NCBI GenBank assembly: GCA_903863195.1
Contig: CAIPAY010000067.1
Location: forward strand, 1 to 40,839
DNA from: an uncultured Holophagaceae bacterium
Lineage (GTDB): Bacteria; Acidobacteriota; Holophagae; Holophagales; Holophagaceae
Direction of reading: 5' to 3'
DNA: 40,839 nt
The position numbers and the translations under genes were made by a program. Below the pieces are notes generated by a model. The model worked only from the letters and a program-made list of their open reading frames with translations. It searched no databases and had not been told where the DNA came from. Numbering within the stretch: the stretch's first letter is position 1; each line of letters starts with the position of its first letter. Shown here piece after piece: positions 33,747 through 40,839 of this stretch.

Positions 33747-34850
33747 ATGTCTGAGCTGATGAAGACCCCTCTCAATGCAGCACACCGGGCGCTGAACGCC
33801 AAGATGGTGGACTTCGGGGGTTGGGACATGCCCGTGCAGTATCCGGCGGGCATCATCGCTGAGCATGAGGCGGTCCGCACCAGGGCCGGCCTCTTCGACG
33901 TCAGCCACATGGGCGAGATCCGCGTGAAGGGACCCGGTGCCCTGGCGCTGGTAGAGCACCTCACGCCCAATGCCGTCTCCCAGCTGGTGCTCGGGCAGAT
34001 CCACTACACGGCCTTTCTGTACGAGAACGGCACCTTCGTGGACGACCTGCTGGTCTACCGCGAGGGCGAGGAGGAGTTCCTGCTCGTGGTGAACGCCGGC
34101 AACTCCGACAAGGATTTCGCCTGGGTCCAGCAGCATGCGGGCGGCTACGACTGCACCATGGTGAATGAGAGCCCGGCCACGGGCCAGATCGCCCTCCAGG
34201 GGCCGCTGGCCCTGGGCATCCTGCAGCCGCTCACGCAGACGCCCCTGGCGCCCATCGGCTACTACCACTACACCCACGGCGAGGTCGCCGGAATCAAGTG
34301 CCTCATCAGCCGCACCGGCTACACCGGCGAGGATGGCTTCGAGCTCTACTGCGCCGCCGGGGACACGGAAGCGGTCTGGAACGCCGTGATGGCGGCCGGC
34401 ACGCCCCAGGGGCTGCTACCCGCGGGGCTGGGCTGCCGCAACACCCTGCGCCTGGAGTGCAAGATGGCCCTCTACGGCCACGAGATCGACGACACCATCC
34501 AGGCCCTGGAAGCGGGCCTGGGCTGGATCGTGAAGCTGGACAAGGGCGCCTTCATCGGCCGGGAGGCCCTGCTCGCGGCCAAGGCGGCCCCATTCGCCCG
34601 CAAGCTCGTCGGCTTCAAGACCCTGGAGAAGCGGGACATCGCCCGCGACCACATGGCGGTGGTCCAGGACGGCCAGCCCATCGGCTTTGTCACCAGCGCG
34701 GCCCCCTCGCCCACCTGTGGCATCAACCTGGGCCTGGCCTACGTCCCCACGGCGCTGGCCAAGGTCGGCGGCCGCATCCAGATCGACATCCGCGGCCGCG
34801 CCGTCCCGGCCGAGATCATTCCCACCCCCTTCTACAAGCGCCTGAAGTAG
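33747..34850 (+). CDS. gcvT: Glycine cleavage system aminomethyltransferase (T protein)
   Basis: The T protein of the glycine cleavage complex; it transfers the aminomethyl carbon from lipoyl-H protein to tetrahydrofolate and releases ammonia. The 367-residue protein has the family marks: DFGGWDMPVQY, GLFDVSHMGEI, TFVDDLLVYR (with the catalytic aspartate), the folate-site TGYTGEDGFELY and CRNTLRLECKMALYG. The ATG at 33747 follows AAGGAG by six bases; the preceding TTG (33744) is less likely. gcvH follows after 60 bases. gcvP and lipoamide dehydrogenase are not in the window. Confidence 0.96.
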   Translation: MSELMKTPLNAAHRALNAKMVDFGGWDMPVQYPAGIIAEHEAVRTRAGLFDVSHMGEIRVKGPGALALVEHLTPNAVSQLVLGQIHYTAFLYENGTFVDDLLVYREGEEEFLLVVNAGNSDKDFAWVQQHAGGYDCTMVNESPATGQIALQGPLALGILQPLTQTPLAPIGYYHYTHGEVAGIKCLISRTGYTGEDGFELYCAAGDTEAVWNAVMAAGTPQGLLPAGLGCRNTLRLECKMALYGHEIDDTIQALEAGLGWIVKLDKGAFIGREALLAAKAAPFARKLVGFKTLEKRDIARDHMAVVQDGQPIGFVTSAAPSPTCGINLGLAYVPTALAKVGGRIQIDIRGRAVPAEIIPTPFYKRLK

Positions 34851-34894
34851 CTGTCGGCTGTCAGCTCTCAGCCAGCCATTCGTTAACCGTTAAC
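34851..34894. repeat. Two sets of heptanucleotide tandem repeats between gcvT and gcvH
   Basis: Directly after the gcvT stop are three imperfect 7-mers, CTGTCGG, CTGTCAG and CTCTCAG (34851-34871), then two perfect copies of CGTTAAC (34881-34894), then a run of six T. The sequence differs from the coding DNA on either side. GTTAA-CCG-TTAAC followed by TTTTTT could form a weak terminator before the gcvH ribosome site. Confidence 0.6.
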
Positions 34895-34910
34895 TTTTTT
34901 CGGAGGTCCC

Positions 34911-35294
34911 ATGTTCCCGGCCGACCTGAAGTACACCAAGGACCACGAGTGGCTCAAGCCCGCTGCCGACGGCACGGCCTTGGTGGGCATCACTAGTTAC
35001 GCCCAGGACGCCCTGGGTGACGTGGTCTTCGTGGACCTGCCGGAAGTGGGCGCGACCTTCGGCCAGGGGGAGGAGTTCGGCACGGTGGAGTCCGTGAAGA
35101 CGGTCTCCGAGCTGAACCTGCCGGCCGCGGGGGAAGTGCTGGAGGTCAACGAGACCCTGGCCGATCACCCGGAAGCCGTGAACGAGGACCCCTTCGGCCG
35201 CGGCTGGATGGTCAAGATCAAGCTGACCGGGGATCTGGCCGGCCTGCTGGACGCCCCCGCCTACGAGGCGCGGGTAAGCGCTGAAAGCCACTAG
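34911..35294 (+). CDS. gcvH: Glycine cleavage system H protein
   Basis: The lipoyl carrier of the glycine cleavage complex, shuttling the aminomethyl group between the P and T proteins. The 127-residue length is standard. KYTKDHEWLK opens the protein, GITSYAQDALGDVVFVDLPEVG is the hammerhead core, and Lys63 in ESVKTVSEL is the lipoylated residue. NEDPFGRGWMVKIK closes the family pattern. The ATG follows CGGAGG (34901-34906). The stop overlaps the GTG of the lytic transglycosylase by one base (TAGTG). Confidence 0.97.
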   Translation: MFPADLKYTKDHEWLKPAADGTALVGITSYAQDALGDVVFVDLPEVGATFGQGEEFGTVESVKTVSELNLPAAGEVLEVNETLADHPEAVNEDPFGRGWMVKIKLTGDLAGLLDAPAYEARVSAESH

Positions 35295-37273
35295 TGCCGA
35301 GCCCGCTCCTGGCCGCCCTCCTCTGGGGGACGGCGCTGGCCCAGGTTCCGGCGCCGCCTCCGCAGACCCCTGCGGTGGCGCAGGTCGTGCCGGCGGTCGA
35401 GTCCGACTCCACCCGGATCCTGCGCCTGCAGGCCCTGGTGGAGGCGGCAGAGCACGCGCTGGAGGCCGACGATGAGGACGCCGCCGCGGACCGCGCAGAC
35501 GAGGCAGATGTCCTCACCGCGGACTGGCCGTTGGAGCTCCTCAAGCTGCCCGAGGTCCAGGCGCTGCTGCAGCGCCTGAAGGACGTCCAGGACCAGGTGG
35601 GCATCGAGGAAGCCGCGGAGACGGAGCCGGGTCTGAAGGCTCCCGAGGAGGTCGTGACCCTCAGCGGGGATGAGCTGCGGGCCGAGCAGGAGCGGGTGAA
35701 GGCCGCGGAAAAGGGCGCCACCTACGACTACCCCATCGACCTCAACGACCGGGTGCTCACCTGGGTGAGCCTCTTCACCACCACCAAGCGTGGCTTCATG
35801 GAGAACGCCCTGGGCCGGGCCTCGATGTACATGCCCATGATCCGCCAGGTCTTCGCCGAGGAGGGCGTTCCCGCGGATCTGGCCTATCTGGCCGTCATTG
35901 AATCGGGCTTCCGCAACGAGGCCAACAGCAAGGCCAAGGCCGTGGGCATGTGGCAGTTCATCCGCTCCACCGGCCGCATCTACGGCCTCAACGGCAATGC
36001 CTGGCTGGAGGAGCGCCGCGACCCCATCAAGGCCACCCGCGCCGCCGCGCGCTACCTTAAGCGGCTCTATCAGATCAGCGGCGACTGGTATCTGGCGGCC
36101 TCCAGCTACAACGCCGGACCCCTCACCCTGGACCGCGCCATCCAGAACGTGGGCAGCCGGAACTTCTGGGACCTGGCCCGCTCCCGCTGGCTGCGGACCG
36201 AGACCAAGAACTACGTGCCCGAGCTCTGCGCGGCGATCCTCGTGGGCCGGAACCCTGAGCGCTACGGCCTGCGGATTGTGCCGCTCACGCCCTATTCCTA
36301 CGAGACCGTCGCGGTGACGAGCATGACCAGCCTCACGGTACTGGCCCGCTGCGCCGACACGGACGCCGCGACCCTGAAGGCCCTGAATCCGGAGCTGCTG
36401 AGGGGCTCGACCCCGCCCGGCAGCTACCTGCTGCGCGTCCCGCCGGGCCGAGCCATGGACTGCCTGCGGCAGCTGGCCCGCATGCCCGCCAACAAGCGCC
36501 TGGACTTCCAGAACTACACCATCCGCAAGGGCGACACCCTGGCGAAGGTGGCCAAGCGCTTCAAACTCACCGAGGAGGATCTCCTCAGCGCGAACGACCT
36601 CACGGCCAAGCAGTTCAAGCCCGGCAAGCGCCTCCTGGTGCCGCCCGCGCCCTCCCTGGCCCTGGACGAACGGGACCTCGCCGCCAAGAGCGCGAAGCCC
36701 AAGTCGCTCGGCGACCAGCCCCTGCCGCCGCTGCCCGTGGTGCCTCGGGACCTCGCTCCTGGCGAGGATGCCGACAAGCCGGCCCCCGAGCCCCGTCCGG
36801 TCCCGGTCCCGCCGGCGACGCTCGCAGTGCTGCCAGCACCCGTGCGGGTGCGCACGCCCACGCCAGCGATCGAGCCCCCCGCCGCCACGCGCCCGTCCGA
36901 GGCACCGGCGCCTGGGCCCAAGGCCAAGGCGCCGGCCGAGGCTCCTGCCACGGTGCGGGCCAAGCCCGGCGACACCCTGTCGAAGCTCGCCCGGACCTAT
37001 GAGCTGTCCCTCAGCGAGCTGCTGCGCCTGAATCCCGAGGCCGCCAAGGCCCTGCACCCCGGCGACGAGATCCGCCTGGCCAGTGGCGCGACTCGAGTCA
37101 AGGCGGCCCCGGCCAAGGTCAAGACGGCACCCCTCGCGCATCGCGTGGTGAAGGGGGAGACCCTCGCGGCCATCGCCCGGAAATACGACGTGGAGCTCGG
37201 CGACCTCCGCACCTGGAACCGCCTCAAAGGGGACCGGATCCAGGTGGGGCAGAAGCTGCGGGTCGCACCATAG
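35294..37273 (+). CDS. MltD-like lytic transglycosylase with three LysM domains
   Basis: A periplasmic murein-degrading enzyme of 659 residues. The N terminus (MPSPLLAALLWGTALAQVPA) is a signal peptide. The SLT domain (about 165-300) has catalytic Glu203 in LAVIESGFRNEANS, then GMWQFIRSTGRIYGL and SSYNAGP. Three LysM peptidoglycan-binding repeats follow: YTIRKGDTLAKVAKRF (about 407-452), VRAKPGDTLSKLARTY (about 554-600) and HRVVKGETLAAIARKY (about 616-659), joined by Pro/Ala-rich linkers. This is the MltD arrangement. The GTG start overlaps the gcvH stop, so it is probably cotranscribed with the glycine-cleavage genes. Confidence 0.92.
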   Translation: MPSPLLAALLWGTALAQVPAPPPQTPAVAQVVPAVESDSTRILRLQALVEAAEHALEADDEDAAADRADEADVLTADWPLELLKLPEVQALLQRLKDVQDQVGIEEAAETEPGLKAPEEVVTLSGDELRAEQERVKAAEKGATYDYPIDLNDRVLTWVSLFTTTKRGFMENALGRASMYMPMIRQVFAEEGVPADLAYLAVIESGFRNEANSKAKAVGMWQFIRSTGRIYGLNGNAWLEERRDPIKATRAAARYLKRLYQISGDWYLAASSYNAGPLTLDRAIQNVGSRNFWDLARSRWLRTETKNYVPELCAAILVGRNPERYGLRIVPLTPYSYETVAVTSMTSLTVLARCADTDAATLKALNPELLRGSTPPGSYLLRVPPGRAMDCLRQLARMPANKRLDFQNYTIRKGDTLAKVAKRFKLTEEDLLSANDLTAKQFKPGKRLLVPPAPSLALDERDLAAKSAKPKSLGDQPLPPLPVVPRDLAPGEDADKPAPEPRPVPVPPATLAVLPAPVRVRTPTPAIEPPAATRPSEAPAPGPKAKAPAEAPATVRAKPGDTLSKLARTYELSLSELLRLNPEAAKALHPGDEIRLASGATRVKAAPAKVKTAPLAHRVVKGETLAAIARKYDVELGDLRTWNRLKGDRIQVGQKLRVAP

Positions 37274-37281
37274 ATCTGTGC

Positions 37282-37310
37282 TTGCAGAGGCGCAGAGGGA
37301 GTGGGATACT
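37282..37310 (+). promoter_or_regulatory. Sigma70-type promoter for tRNA-Ala
   Basis: TTGCAG (37282-37287) and GATACT (37305-37310) are separated by 17 bases and end 14 bases before the tRNA. This is the best sigma70 match seen in the window. Confidence 0.65.
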
Positions 37311-37324
37311 GGGTCTTCCCGATT

Positions 37325-37400
<76 letters not shown>

Positions 37401-37403
37401 AAC

Positions 37404-37429
37404 AGAAGGCCACCTCACGGTGGCCTTCT
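37404..37429 (+). terminator. Hairpin terminator after tRNA-Ala
   Basis: AGAAGGCCACC-TCAC-GGTGGCCTTCT is a perfect 11-bp stem with a four-base loop three bases after the CCA end. The T tail is short (TT), so some read-through into the ABC-F gene, which starts 18 bases later, is plausible. Confidence 0.75.
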
Positions 37430-37447
37430 TGCTGAAAGCCCTCCCCG

Positions 37448-39427
37448 ATGCTCGCCTCCCTCAACCATGTCGACCTGCGCTTCGGCCCCCAGGAGGTACT
37501 GAAGGACGTGACCTGGGCCATCCAGGAGGGCGAGTGCTGGGGTGTCATCGGGCGGAACGGCGCAGGCAAGAGCACCGTCTTCAAGCTGCTGCTGGCCCAG
37601 CTGGAAGCTGATGCGGGCACGGTGGTGCGGCCCACAAGGGAGCGGGGCATTCGCATGGGGCACTACGCCCAGGACCTGATCCCCGAGACCCAGGGCAGCG
37701 TGCTGGAGGAGACCCTGGCGGCCTTCGGCGACGTGGAGCGCCTGCAGCACGAGATGCGCGAGCTTGAGCACCGCATGGGTGACGCCGAGGGAAACCTCGA
37801 GGAGATCATGGAGCGCTACCAGAAGGTCACGGAGACCTTCGAGCACCTGGACGGCTTTAGCATCCGCGCCCGCGCCGAGAGCATCCTGCAGTCCCTGGGC
37901 TTCACCGCCGCAGACTTCGAGCGGCCCGTGGAGACCCTCTCCGGCGGCCAGAAGAGCCGCGTGATGCTGGCCAAGGCCGTGCTGCAGGGCCAGGACCTGT
38001 TGCTGCTGGACGAGCCCACCAACCACCTGGACCTGCCCAGCCTGCGCTGGCTGGAGGGCTTCATCCAGGACACGGACGCCACCGTGGCCGTGATCAGCCA
38101 CGACCGCTACTTCCTGGACAAGATCGCCACGGAGATCCTTGAACTTGAGGCTGGCCGCTCCCGGGCCTACGAGGGCAACTACTCGGAGTTCATGCAGAAG
38201 AAGGAGCAGGAGCTGGAGCTGCAGGAGCGCCACTACGAGCAGCAGCAGACCTACATCAAGAAGCAGGAAGAGTACATCCGCCGCAACATCGCGGGCCAGA
38301 ACACCAAGCAGGCCCGGGGGCGGCGCACGCTCCTGGGTCGCCTGGACCGCATCCAGAGCCCGCTCCGCGACCGCCGGAAGGTGAAGTTCAGCTTCCCCGA
38401 GACCCAGCGCGGCGGCGACGTGGCCCTGGTGCTGGAGAGCGCCAGTGTGGGCTGGGATGGCAAGGCCCTGTTCGCGCCCCTGGAGCAGCTGCAGATCAAG
38501 CGCGGCCAGAAGATGGGCATCGTAGGCCTGAACGGCACTGGCAAGTCGACGATCCTCAAGGCCATCTCCGAGGAGATTCCCTTCATCACCGGCCAGGCCC
38601 GCCTGGGCAGCCAGGTGAAGCTGGGCTACTTCGACCAGCACCACCGGAACCTGGATCCGCGCAACACCGTGTTCCAGCAGATCCACGCGGTGACGCCCAA
38701 CGCGGTGAAGCAGGACATCCTGAGCTTCCTGGCGAAGTTCCAGTTCCGCGGCGACGAGGTGGACAAGCCTGTCACGGCCCTCTCTGGCGGCGAGCGGGCC
38801 CGGCTCAGCATCGCCACCCTCATCCGCAATGGCGTGAACCTGCTGCTGCTGGACGAGCCCACCAACCACATGGACATCCCCAGCATGGAGGCCATGGAGG
38901 ACACCATCCTCAGCTTCAGCGGCGCGGCCATCGTGGTGACCCATGACCGCTACCTGCTGGGCCGCGTGGCGGACTCGCTGCTGCGCATCCACGAGGGCCG
39001 CGCCGAGTATCGCGAGGGGAGCTACGAGGAGCACCAGGCCTGGGTGGACCTAGACCTGGGTAAAGAGGACGAAGCCGATGGCCAGGAGCTGGACCCCCCG
39101 AAGAAGGCCGACCGGAAGCCCGAGCCCGCCCCGGCCAAGGCGCCGTCCAGGCCCCAGCCGACCCCTAAGCCGCACACCCCCATCGACAAGGACAAACAGC
39201 GATCCCTGAAGCGAGCCGAGCGCCTGGTGGCCGAGGCCGAGGCCAAGGTCGCGTCCCTGGAAGCCCAGCTCACGGACCTCCAGAAGGTGCTGGCGGCCAT
39301 GGATCCCGCCGACTGGCAGGCCTTCAGTGCCCGCCTGGACGAGCAGAAGGCCCTTGAGGCGGACCTGGCCTATGCCATGAGCGACTGGGAAGCCGCCCAG
39401 GGCGCCCTGGAAGAGCTCCAGCGCTGA
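37448..39427 (+). CDS. ABC-F family ATPase (Uup/EttA-type ribosome-associated)
   Basis: A soluble tandem-ATPase ABC-F protein of 659 residues; relatives bind the ribosomal E site or rescue stalled ribosomes. Domain 1 has Walker A GRNGAGKST (35-43), signature LSGGQKSR and LLLDEPTNHLDLPS. The arm linker includes a charged helical stretch (KKEQELELQERHYEQQQTYI). Domain 2 has GLNGTGKST, LSGGERARLSIA and LLLDEPTNHMD. A Pro/Ala/Lys-rich linker leads to a C-terminal coiled coil (about 580-655), as in Uup. There are no membrane segments. No ribosome site precedes the ATG, and a tRNA terminator ends only 18 bases upstream, so it is probably expressed by read-through from the tRNA promoter. Confidence 0.92.
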   Translation: MLASLNHVDLRFGPQEVLKDVTWAIQEGECWGVIGRNGAGKSTVFKLLLAQLEADAGTVVRPTRERGIRMGHYAQDLIPETQGSVLEETLAAFGDVERLQHEMRELEHRMGDAEGNLEEIMERYQKVTETFEHLDGFSIRARAESILQSLGFTAADFERPVETLSGGQKSRVMLAKAVLQGQDLLLLDEPTNHLDLPSLRWLEGFIQDTDATVAVISHDRYFLDKIATEILELEAGRSRAYEGNYSEFMQKKEQELELQERHYEQQQTYIKKQEEYIRRNIAGQNTKQARGRRTLLGRLDRIQSPLRDRRKVKFSFPETQRGGDVALVLESASVGWDGKALFAPLEQLQIKRGQKMGIVGLNGTGKSTILKAISEEIPFITGQARLGSQVKLGYFDQHHRNLDPRNTVFQQIHAVTPNAVKQDILSFLAKFQFRGDEVDKPVTALSGGERARLSIATLIRNGVNLLLLDEPTNHMDIPSMEAMEDTILSFSGAAIVVTHDRYLLGRVADSLLRIHEGRAEYREGSYEEHQAWVDLDLGKEDEADGQELDPPKKADRKPEPAPAKAPSRPQPTPKPHTPIDKDKQRSLKRAERLVAEAEAKVASLEAQLTDLQKVLAAMDPADWQAFSARLDEQKALEADLAYAMSDWEAAQGALEELQR

Positions 39428-39433
39428 ATTTGG

Positions 39434-39442
39434 TGCTAGGGT
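39434..39442 (+). promoter_or_regulatory. Extended -10 element before the SDR gene
   Basis: TGCTAGGGT lies seven bases after the ABC-F stop and 22 bases before the SDR ATG. It matches the recurring GCTAG-type motif of this window; no good -35 is seen. Confidence 0.3.
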
Positions 39443-39464
39443 ATTGGCGACCTGGGTGGTGGCT

Positions 39465-40325
39465 ATGACCCAATTTTTCGACGCTCACGTTCTTGTCACC
39501 GGCGCGGCCAGCGGCCTGGGGCGCCTCATGGCCCTGGAGGCCGTGCACCGGAAGGCCCGCGTCACCCTGCTGGACCGGGACGCGGAGGGGCTGGAGCGGG
39601 TCCGCGAGGAGCTCTGCCGGCTCGGGGGCGATGCCAGCGCCTTGGTGGTGGACCTCGCCGACCGCGCGGCCCTGCAGGCCGTCTGTGCCCAGGTGCTGGC
39701 CGCCCGGGGCGGCGTGGACATCCTCATCAACAACGCCGGCATCGTGTCGGGCAAGCCCCTGCTGGAAACCAGCGACGAGGCCATCGAGCGCACCTTCCAG
39801 GTGAACACCCTGGCCCACTTCTGGACCGTGCGGGCCTTCCTGCCGGGCATGCTGAGCCGGGGGAGGGGGCACCTCGTCACCGTGGCCTCCGTGGCGGGCC
39901 TGGCGGGCACGTCCCGGCTGAGCGACTACTGCGCCTCCAAGTTTGCCGCCGTGGGCTTCGACGAGTCCCTTCGCGTGGAGCTGAAGCGGCAGGGCAGCCC
40001 GGTCCGGACCACCGTGGTCTGTCCCTACTTCATCGACACGGGCATGTTCGCAGGCGCCAGTACCCGGTTCTCCTGGCTGCTGCCCATCCTCCAGCCGGAC
40101 TATGTCGTGCGCCGCATCATGACCGCCATTGAGAGGAACCGCTCCCGGCTGATCCTGCCCCGCTTTGTCCTGGCCCTGCCCGTGGCCCGCGTGCTTCCGC
40201 CCGTCCTCTTCGACGCCGTGCTGCGCCTCCTGGGCGTGAGCCGAAGCATGGACCACTTCCGTGGGCGGCAGAGAGATCAAACAGAAAAAGGGCTTTTACC
40301 ACCGATGAACACCGATAAAAGCTGA
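39465..40325 (+). CDS. Short-chain dehydrogenase/reductase, RDH/17-beta-HSD-like
   Basis: A classical SDR of 286 residues that oxidises or reduces an alcohol/ketone with NAD(P). The Rossmann glycine motif is TGAASGLG (12-19), followed by NNAGI, the active-site Ser142 and the YxxxK pair Tyr155/Lys159 (YCASK). Asp37 in LLDRD after the second strand favours NAD over NADP. The C-terminal part (RSRLILPRFVLALPVARVLP) resembles membrane-bound lipid or retinol dehydrogenases. The ATG at 39465 follows GGTGG. The final residues (LLPPMNTDKS) are encoded by the left arm of a repeat element, so the original C terminus was probably shorter or different. Confidence 0.9.
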   Translation: MTQFFDAHVLVTGAASGLGRLMALEAVHRKARVTLLDRDAEGLERVREELCRLGGDASALVVDLADRAALQAVCAQVLAARGGVDILINNAGIVSGKPLLETSDEAIERTFQVNTLAHFWTVRAFLPGMLSRGRGHLVTVASVAGLAGTSRLSDYCASKFAAVGFDESLRVELKRQGSPVRTTVVCPYFIDTGMFAGASTRFSWLLPILQPDYVVRRIMTAIERNRSRLILPRFVLALPVARVLPPVLFDAVLRLLGVSRSMDHFRGRQRDQTEKGLLPPMNTDKS

Positions 40326-40742
40326 TGAACACCGATAGAGGAAATAGCAAAATTTTGGTTATCGGCCTTGCTCTCCCCATTTTGGCATTCAAGGATCTCC
40401 ACAAAGGACACGAAGCACAGACCCAAAGGGGCACGAAGGCGCGGTCATCGCGCCGACAGGGCATCCGGACCTGGGGCCCCCGGTCGCGTGCGACCGGCCA
40501 AGGGGGCGGCGGCTGGAACGGCTTTTTGGGGCCGCAGCCAGCCGCCACCCCCTTGGGGATGCCCGTGGTGAGTCCGGGCGCATTCGTGTGCTCCCCGCGC
40601 CCGCAGGGCGTCTTCGTGTCCTTCGTGGAGAGCCTTTTCAGCGGAGTCTGGCCGATGCTCAGGTAAAAAATAACCATCAATATCTATTAAGTAATTCTTT
40701 TTCAGCTTTTAATCAGCTTTTATCGGTGTTTATCGGTGTTAA
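40296..40742. repeat. Nested palindromic repeat element (~447 bp), non-coding
   Basis: Three levels of inverted repeats share one centre near 40519. The outer arms are 40296-40326 and 40712-40742 (31 bases, two mismatches), the middle arms 40391-40415 and 40612-40636 (25 bases, two mismatches), and the inner arms 40498-40516 and 40538-40556 (19 bases, one mismatch). Also seen are GGGCATCC/GGATGCCC (40459-40466, 40557-40564), the hairpin CCGGTCGC-GT-GCGACCGG (40480-40497) and short direct repeats in the arms. It fills the gap after the SDR gene. No transposase is encoded; a 113-codon frame inside it looks spurious. It resembles a MITE or a large bidirectional terminator-like repeat. Confidence 0.75.
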
Positions 40743-40778
40743 GTCTATTATCTTGTTTCTGAATGCATAGCCAAGCCC

Positions 40779-40839
40779 TCAGCCCCCCGCGGCGGCCTTG
40801 AGGAAGCTCACGCGGTCGCCGTCCTGGAGGGGGGCGTCC
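40779..40839 (-). CDS. C-terminal end of a ThiS/MoaD-type sulfur-carrier protein (partial)
   Basis: The minus strand at the window edge reads DAPLQDGDRVSFLKAAAGG then TGA. The DGDxVxFLxxxAGG ending with a terminal Gly-Gly is the hallmark of ThiS/MoaD/ubiquitin-like sulfur carriers, whose C-terminal glycine is adenylated and thiocarboxylated. Only 19 codons are in the window, so the choice between ThiS (thiamin) and MoaD (molybdopterin) is open. The start lies beyond the window. Confidence 0.75.
   Translation of the reverse strand, partial: DAPLQDGDRVSFLKAAAGG

Noticed and set aside
34851..34875. CRISPR-like array between gcvT and gcvH
   Set aside because: The units are 7 bases with no spacers; no cas genes are present.
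40325..40666. 113-residue open frame inside the palindromic element
   Set aside because: It is made of repeat arms and hairpins, lacks a ribosome site and does not resemble a protein family.

Overview
The window is GC-rich, gene-dense chromosomal DNA from a Gram-negative bacterium. Genes for outer-membrane LPS assembly (LptD), Kdo activation (KdsB) and heptose synthesis (GmhB-like) imply a lipopolysaccharide outer membrane. The mix of core and sensory genes, the GTG/TTG start usage and the base composition suggest an Acidobacteriota member of the Holophagae/Geothrix type. That placement is inference from memory and was not tested by a search.

Layout. (1) 1-5133 holds a hemolysin-III/PAQR membrane protein, methylglyoxal synthase, an overlapping minus-strand pair (alpha/beta hydrolase and M14-type zinc peptidase), a small membrane protein, a PlsC-type acyltransferase and an orphan 138-residue protein. 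(2) 5227-12336, minus strand, is a complete phosphate-uptake operon in the order pstS-pstC-pstA-pstB-phoU-phoB, with one-base stop/start overlaps between pstC, pstA, pstB and phoU. PstC and PstA carry large inserted domains. A GTTAC-N6-GTAAC box lies upstream of pstS and recurs upstream of the M14 gene. (3) 12669-17928, plus strand, carries RNase E/G, a ZIP metal transporter and LptD, met convergently by a diguanylate cyclase. (4) 19382-21181, minus strand, carries kdsB then trxB. (5) 21252-31329, plus strand, is a sensory block: CheA, CheW, then fabH and rsmD, then a multi-pass methyl-accepting protein, a HAMP histidine kinase, and a receiver-GAF protein whose kinase-like region lacks the phospho-accepting histidine. 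(6) 31392-37273, plus strand, carries a TolB-like propeller protein, GmhB-like phosphatase, SfsA, glycine-cleavage T and H proteins, and a LysM lytic transglycosylase. (7) 37282-40839 holds tRNA-Ala(GGC) with a promoter and hairpin terminator, an ABC-F ATPase, a short-chain dehydrogenase, a ~447-bp nested palindromic repeat element, and the C-terminal end of a ThiS/MoaD-type sulfur carrier on the minus strand.

How the parts work together. The Pst proteins import phosphate, PhoU couples transport state to signalling, and the PhoB-like regulator probably feeds back on pstS; no PhoR kinase is present here. CheA, CheW and the methyl-accepting protein could form one chemosensory array, with the kinase and receiver protein as a translationally coupled second module. 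CheY, CheR and CheB are absent from the window, so the output is unknown. LptD, KdsB, GmhB, the acyltransferase and the lytic transglycosylase all serve the cell envelope. No CRISPR array, prophage or transposase was seen. The features most likely to be new are the candidate Pho boxes, the pseudokinase receiver protein, the tRNA/terminator/ABC-F arrangement, the heptanucleotide repeats and the palindromic element.
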